Below are positions 58,176 to 64,000 of a DNA stretch of 64,000 nt, one piece after another (the first letter of the stretch is position 1; each line of letters begins with the position of its first letter). The position numbers and the translations under genes were made by a program. The notes below the pieces were generated by a model, which worked only from the letters and a program-made list of their open reading frames with translations, was not told the DNA's origin and did not search any database. The DNA comes from Pachyseris speciosa (taxonomy: Eukaryota; Cnidaria; Anthozoa; Scleractinia; Pachyseridae). The DNA lies in the NCBI GenBank assembly GCA_016490735.1, contig JAEMWC010000346.1, positions 417,001-481,000 of the forward strand. Direction: 5' to 3'.

Positions 58176-59125
58176 TAGTAAAGTTTTCATCTCTCATGTC
58201 ACTGAAAACAAATCCAAAGTCTTAATTAAGCATCAATTATCACTCCTCAATTCAAACAGAAAACTTAATTTTTATACCACTTTTAAAACAGACACCAAAA
58301 AAGCTGAAATTCTTCCTCCAAGGGTCTGCTATCAACAAATTTTGACTAGGGAATCATCGACTTTACATTGAAACAGGGAGATACACTGTACCCAAGACAC
58401 CCGAACACTTAAGAATCTGTGCCAGTCCAATGAAATTGAATTGAATGTCACGTCATGTTTTCTTGCTCATTTTATAATACGTTTCGCTCCAAATTTTATG
58501 ATGCAGTTACTGAAAAATTATCAGTAAATTTTAGACGGCGCGACCTTCATGTGTGCGGCAAGCTGACTTAGGCATTTCTAACGCGCAAATTCTGGTCCGA
58601 GGCCTTTTGAAATGCGCATTATAAAGAATTGAGACACAAATCGACATTACGAAATATAATAAGAATTGTTTCGTGAAAATTACAGGCCACTCGCGACTCT
58701 TAAAATGTCGCGTAATTTTCAAACATATTTAGAAACCAAAAGACAGTCGTAGCCCTGGGCAATAACAACAGGTGTATTGCATGCGCACGTTACGGAAGTT
58801 GGATACCATATTCGCAACAAAAATCGTAGCGTGTAAGGCAATCGGCCGTTTCAATTCGTCTGGAAGGTCTGTAAATGAAAACAAACAACTAACGAGAGAC
58901 AGACTCGAGATTTGCTCAGATCGCGAGTTCAGTGCATTGCGTGATCCGGTTTAGCACTTCAGGCCCTCGATGGGGGACATAACTGGACAACGACTATCGT
59001 AAATGAGATCGTGAGATGCAGGAGAAGCCGCAAAGGGAAAGAAGTGGCGAAAGCATGAGAGAACACGAGGATGAAACACGAAGTGCTCGCGAGGATTTTT
59101 CAAAACAAAACACGTTGCAGGCTTT
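58176..59125. repeat. LINE L5 3' part and duplicated non-coding block
   Basis: LINE sequence to about 58517, then the TTTTAGACGGCGCGACC block as at 17440, shortened by about 40 bp near 59004. Confidence 0.75.
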
Positions 59126-59134
59126 TGAATACCG

Positions 59135-61108
59135 TATTTACTCTATTAAACGCCGCGGCGTTTTATTAAATATTTTAATTTAGCTTGCCCGATGAGGCGT
59201 GTATTCAAGGGCGGCGTTTACATGTATTTCAAAATCATACATCGTAAGCCACTGGCAACAATTACGGTAGATCATTTGTAAATATTATCTAAAACAGAAA
59301 CATGTTTAAATTTCCAATGTCTCGTTTTTTTGCCGAGATAGAATCGTAATTGTCCCGCTTGTGATCAGCGTTCAGAAAATTTCGACGTCAGTGTGCTTTG
59401 TAATTGTTTTTATCTTATAATCCTCGAATAAACACCGCATTTTTCCGATTGGGTGTGGCGTTAATTCGAGGGCGGCGTTAATTCGTATTTTTGCTTCCAT
59501 TTGCGGTGTTCAATCGACGCGAGGGCGGCATTCCAGTAAAAAAAAAAAAAATTGACCCCATGCAGGAGCCGGGCTCCTGCAACATGTCAACGCTTTATAG
59601 TGTCGCATATTTCCAGAGTCGGTAGCGTCCAAATAGGCATTTTCCATTCTTCTGGAAGGTCTTTAGGGACCGGCAGACGTTGGATCGGCCTTACTGAAGA
59701 TCGCAGTTCAGGGAAATAAAGTGATCCGCTTTTGCACTTTGGGCTCTCAATAAGGGAACAAAATAACTCAGGGGCAATAAGGCATCGACATATCTCAAGA
59801 GCACTTGTAAACTCGTCAAGTATTGTCAAGGCTTTACGCCACATTTAAACAAGCCTCAAGGGGTGAAGGGACCCGTGACGAGAGTTGAGAGAAGGATCGC
59901 TACTTCGCAATTTACGAATTAACAATCATAGTGGAAACCCTACCTTTGCAAACGACCTCTCATAAGTGACCATGTCCCGAAAGCGACTACTTTTCTAATT
60001 ACCAAAATTTTTCAGTTTGCAGTCAAATCACTGTACTGAATTGCAACCTCTCGTAAGCGACCGCGATCAATTTCAGAACTGACAGTTTGAAATTTGCTAT
60101 TGTCTGCGACAACTCGTAAGCGACCACTTAGCACAAAATCCGATTTCCTCTCTTGGGCGCCAACAACATGTTAGCTTTCAGTGTTGGCTATCTTGGCCAG
60201 CGCCGCAGTAGCCTCCCACGCAGTCGTTTTTAGGGGACTCGTATTTCACCTAAAAACGACTGCTTGGGAAGGTAGCGCCGCAGAGGTACGTGTCACAAAC
60301 AGGCGGAGGTGACAGTTCCCAAAACAAAGGGGGTTAGTTTCTAAACAAATTGTGGGGCTGCGGTACACGAAAATTTACTTTTATCAACTGAGTTGGCCAC
60401 CGTAAAGAGATTCAAAAGGTGATGTTTCGATCATTAGCCCCAAATTTTCCAAATTTTCCAAATAGACTTGCAACACACACCTATGCTGTACCAGTTCTGA
60501 AATGAGCGATCAGGTTGAATGCTTTGTCATAAGAAAGAGATAGCCTTATCTTGGAATTAATTTGTCCATGACTCTATCAGTTAAAAATTTGTGGTCTTCA
60601 AACAGACGACCTAAATTGTTTTAAAAGTTAACCCGGGAGTTAACAACACGTTACGTTTCTAACATCAGCGGAAAAGCACACAAGGGCCTAAAAAATAAAT
60701 GCACTGGTTCGAGAATTCAAGGAATTTACGAATCCGTTGCACAAGCAGTTTTCAATGCCAGCTGTTAATGTAATTTAGCTAAGTCATCGCTGTCTTGTTT
60801 TCTCTATAAGGAGAGGGCGGAGTAAATTTCTGTTAAAACTCCATGCTACAAATGTAACAAAATTCAAAGCTCCTGTTTCGGTTTATGAAAGGATCGCAAA
60901 AATAGACTATGAAAGGAAATAAGACACTAAAAACACTAGTAAAACTAGCAAAAAAAAAAACGCTCTTCGCTTTGCAGTTTTGAAAATGCAAGCATGTATC
61001 ACATGCAGCACTCCTGAGCTTTGGGAGGAATTGAGTGACGTTATAAGTTTTGTTCAAGTTCCTTTTAACAGATTGACCTCCTTTCGGGAATCTAACGAGA
61101 TAGGGTGA
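59135..61108. other. CGCCGCGGCG element, KLHL intron-1 fragment and R
   Basis: It repeats 18066-20060 closely: the GC-rich element to about 59535, an A run at 59538-59551, intron fragment 59615-60840 with hairpin near 60218-60275, and R to 61130. Confidence 0.7.
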
Positions 61109-62911
61109 ATGATAAAACAACTTTCTACCTATGGAAAACTTTTCACCTCTGTTCTTAACACAGGGCTGAAAACTTATGTACTTAAACAAAACATTTTGCA
61201 TAAGGCTCAAATTGGTTTTTTGCCAAATCATCGTACATCCGATCACATATTTAGTCTCAGAACCCTAGTTAAATATGTCAATCACGTTCCAAAAGGTAAA
61301 TTATACACCTGCTTCATAGACTTCAAAAAAGCTTTTGATTCGGTTTGGCATAATGGCCTTTTTTATAAACTTCTCCAATACAAAATTGGAGGGAAGTTCT
61401 ATGATTTAGTTAAAAATCTTTACTCATAAACAATATGTGCGATCAAAGTTTTGGACCAAAGGACAGAAGTTTTTTATTATTGCAAAGGTGTTAGACAAGG
61501 ACGTACCCTTTCTCTCATGTTATTTAATTTATACCTAAATTAAATCGCCTTTCTGCTTGACCTTGCAGATACGGATCCTAAATTGATCTCATCTAAATTG
61601 TTTACTCTATGCAGAAGACTTAGCGTTAATCTCTCACTCAGCCAAAGGCCTAGAAAAGGCACTTTCCATTCTCTCAGAATATTGTGATAATTGGTTATTA
61701 TCTGTGAACCCAAAGAAAACTAAAATCCTGATCTTTCAGAAGAAATATAGAAAATATATTCTTAATAAACGTAATTTTCAGATGAATCACCATAGAATAG
61801 AAATTGTCAATAACTACATTTATCTTGGAGTCAATTTTTCGTCTAATGGAAACTTTAAAGATTGCAAATTATATTTGAAGGATAAGGTACTGTGAGACGT
61901 TCCTTCTTTGCCACTCGCCGTTATCTAGACTTCTCTAAATTACCACTTGATATTACTAATACCCATCCCTCTCTATGGCTCAGAGGTATGGGGAATTTAT
62001 GATAGAGATGACTTAAACACTTGGGAAAAGGATCCTACTGAAAAACACATATTTTTCTCTGTAAACAATTCTTAAGCGTAAACAAACAGTGTCCAAATGT
62101 TGCAGCCAGAAATGAACTCGGAAGACTATCTTTAATACTTAATATAGACAGTAACATTTTAAAATTCTGGATTCATTTGCAAAACTTGGGAGATAATAAT
62201 ATTGCAAAACAATAATGTTTACAACTTTCAATAGATATGGCTGAGAAAAATCAATCGGGGATTTCGCAAAAAGTTAAAATTCTATGTGATAAGTATAATT
62301 CAAACTCCATGATTTTGAATGAAAACAATAGTAAAGTTTTCATCTCTCATATCACTGAAAACAAATCCAAACAGTCTTAATTAAGCATCAATTATCACTC
62401 CTGAACTCAAACAGAAAACTTAATTTTTATACCACTTTTAAAACAGACACCAAAAAAGCTGAAATTCTTCCTCCACAGGTCTGCTATCAACAAAGTTTGA
62501 CTAGGGAATCATCGACTTTACGTTGAAACAGGGAGATACACTGTACCCAAGACACCCGAACAGTTAACAATCTGTGCCAGTCCAATGAAATTGAATTGAA
62601 TGTCACGTCATGTTTTCTTGCTCATTTTATAATACGTTTCGCTCCAAATTTTATGATGCAGTTACTGAAAAATATAATTTCTTTAAGGACTTAGATATCA
62701 GTTCTAAAATTGTGTTCCTTTTTAGCAATATTGACCCCCCTTATTTGTAGATCAGTTGCTGCCTTTGTTTATGACATCAAAAATTATAGAAATACAATGT
62801 TATTTCGAAGTTAGACTTTATTAGAAATTTTTACTTGTAATAGGTAATGCCAATTATATTTATGGAGGTACCGAAATAAATTGTTGTTGTTGTTGTTGTT
62901 GTTGTTGTTAT
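61109..62911 (+). pseudogene. LINE L6 with complete 3' end
   Basis: Sister of L2 at the 5' side (endonuclease deleted) and of L4 at the 3' side. RT motif CFIDFKKAFDSVWHN is at 61310-61350. YADD has become YAED near 61611. The C-terminal part ends YRNTMLFRS and the (GTT)n tail is at 62881-62909. The TA target is empty at 62329-62330. Confidence 0.85.
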
Positions 62912-63596
62912 ATTGCGCTTTGGAGAGTAAGCCTGGGTAGTGCGAAATGTAAATTTGGTCATTTCACGTTGTTGTTTCCATAGTAGGGTAACAAGATGTA
63001 CCAATGTGTGCCTTCTAACGGATAGACGAGTGACAGATCATGTGAAACAATAACCACGTTAGTTTTAATTGAGTTCGGAGCTTTTGTGCTTTTAAAAGGA
63101 TAGTATGTATAGCAGTTTATTTCTGTCCGTTAAAATCCAGTTATGCTCGTCCGATTTCAAAGAGGCTAACCATGACATTTGACGACGAATTCTAATGGTG
63201 TTAAAGGGGTTCTGCTGTATTTACAAAAGCTGAGATAGATTACTCTTCCACGCATGCCACCTTCTCTTGCTGTGTTATCCATATTTTGGCAATAGTTCAT
63301 ATAAATAATTTATCCTTTCCCCAATCACAATATTTATATAGGGATTTTTGAAGGACCAGTAGAAATTCTGATAATGGGAAGGGGGTCGAGTGAAATTCAA
63401 GAAAACAAAGGGAGGGAAGGGTGGGTCGGAAATGAGAAGCCTGTGTTACTTAGAGAAAACCTAGAATCCAGCCTGAAAGAGAATCGATGCATTGAGAATA
63501 TCATGGTTCCTCCACCATCCTCAAACTTTGTAATGGTTCCTCTTACATGAACGTATTGCGTATTCCTTTAGCGTTTTCTTTCAATATACAACAACT

Positions 63597-64000
63597 ATGA
63601 AGCTCGGTACCAATTACCCTTTGCTACTGACTAGTTTACACGAATGGCAAACTGTAGATGCTGCTTCTGCCACTACCACAGCCAGTGCAACTGCTTCTGC
63701 TGCTTATGTAGCCTCCTACGCAGACGTTCTTTTGTCTCGTCACGCAATCTTGGAGGAAAGATTGCGTGATGAGCCAAATAAAACGTCTTCGTAGGAGGCT
63801 ACTGCTTTCTATTAGTACTACCGCTACTAATATTACTGACAATCATAGGGATGGTGATAGTATCAAATGCTAACAATAACTATGGAGATCTTTATTCTAA
63901 ATTAAATTTTAACGTTGAGTGTAACAATTTTTTGGATAACTTAACCTCTTCCCTCAAAAAGAGAATTCCCAAATTTTCTTCAACGGTAGCTTATTTCACT
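63597..64000 (+). pseudogene. Small hydrophobic-leader Cys-containing ORF, copy f, split by a MITE
   Basis: ATGAAGCTC opens MKLGTNYPLLLTSLHEW, a frame shifted relative to copy d before the leader. A 95-bp foldback sits in the triplet-rich region. After it the frame TIIGMVIVSNANNNYGDLYS continues open to the window edge, with two of the expected Cys changed (GEC kept as VEC, TSC to TSS). Confidence 0.4.
63708..63802. mobile_element. Foldback MITE, 95 bp, complete
   Basis: GTAGCCTCCTACGCAGACG is mirrored by CGTCTTCGTAGGAGGCTAC. The inner arms CACGCAATCTT and AAGATTGCGTG pair around GGAGG. Half copies lie at 21553 and 28678. Confidence 0.85.

Overview
The window looks like nuclear DNA of an anthozoan cnidarian, most likely a stony coral or close relative. 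This is inference. It rests on intron-split metazoan genes, an AT-rich transposon-packed background, tRNA-derived SINEs and short foldback elements of types I recall from coral genomes, and non-LTR retrotransposons ending in (TTG)n. No bacterial gene organisation is present.

The dominant content is a broken tandem array of one BTB-BACK-Kelch (KLHL-type, presumed cullin-3 adaptor) gene, all copies on the minus strand. The ancestral gene can be reconstructed as three coding exons: exon 1 (BTB, BACK and the first kelch strand, 874 nt), exon 2 (231 nt) and exon 3 (617 nt), about 570 aa in all. The window holds three exon-1 copies (about 6.4, 45.5 and 49.8 kb) and five exon-2/3 pairs, here called a (7.4-9.4 kb), b (22.1-24.2), c (29.3-30.9), d (39.7-41.3) and e (50.2-51.9). 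Only exon 1 at 44650-45523 sits correctly upstream of an exon pair (d), and that gene has a single visible defect, a 1-nt loss in a C run of exon 3. Pairs a, b and e share an identical LINE insertion in exon 2 and a destroyed exon-3 splice acceptor. Pairs c and d lack both but share the C-run frameshift.

Region by region: 1-5.4 kb is unrelated DNA with an open frame at the left edge, three tRNA-derived SINEs, a 92-bp minisatellite and a possible spliced gene on the minus strand. 5.7-6.8 kb is the truncated BTB copy and its promoter. 7.2-31 kb is kelch pairs a, b and c with intron remnants and decayed LINE copies L1-L3. 31-37 kb holds a unique stretch, a second LINE family and L4. 37-39.3 kb is non-genic with MITEs. 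39.3-50.5 kb is the best KLHL gene plus a tandem duplicate of its first exon. 50.2-64 kb repeats the 7-21 kb and 34-37 kb architecture (pair e, L5, L6). A small hydrophobic-leader, cysteine-containing ORF recurs tail-to-tail with the kelch exons at 21.7, 28.8, 39.4 and 63.6 kb, and no copy is intact.

Because many segments exist as near-identical paralogues, insertion histories can be read by comparing filled and empty sites. This dates a Tc1/mariner-like MITE (TA duplication), a hAT-like foldback element (8-bp duplication) and a CAGGGG-ended MITE whose probable excision scar is kept in a paralogue. Some copies may be uncollapsed haplotypes rather than true paralogues, which the sequence alone cannot settle.
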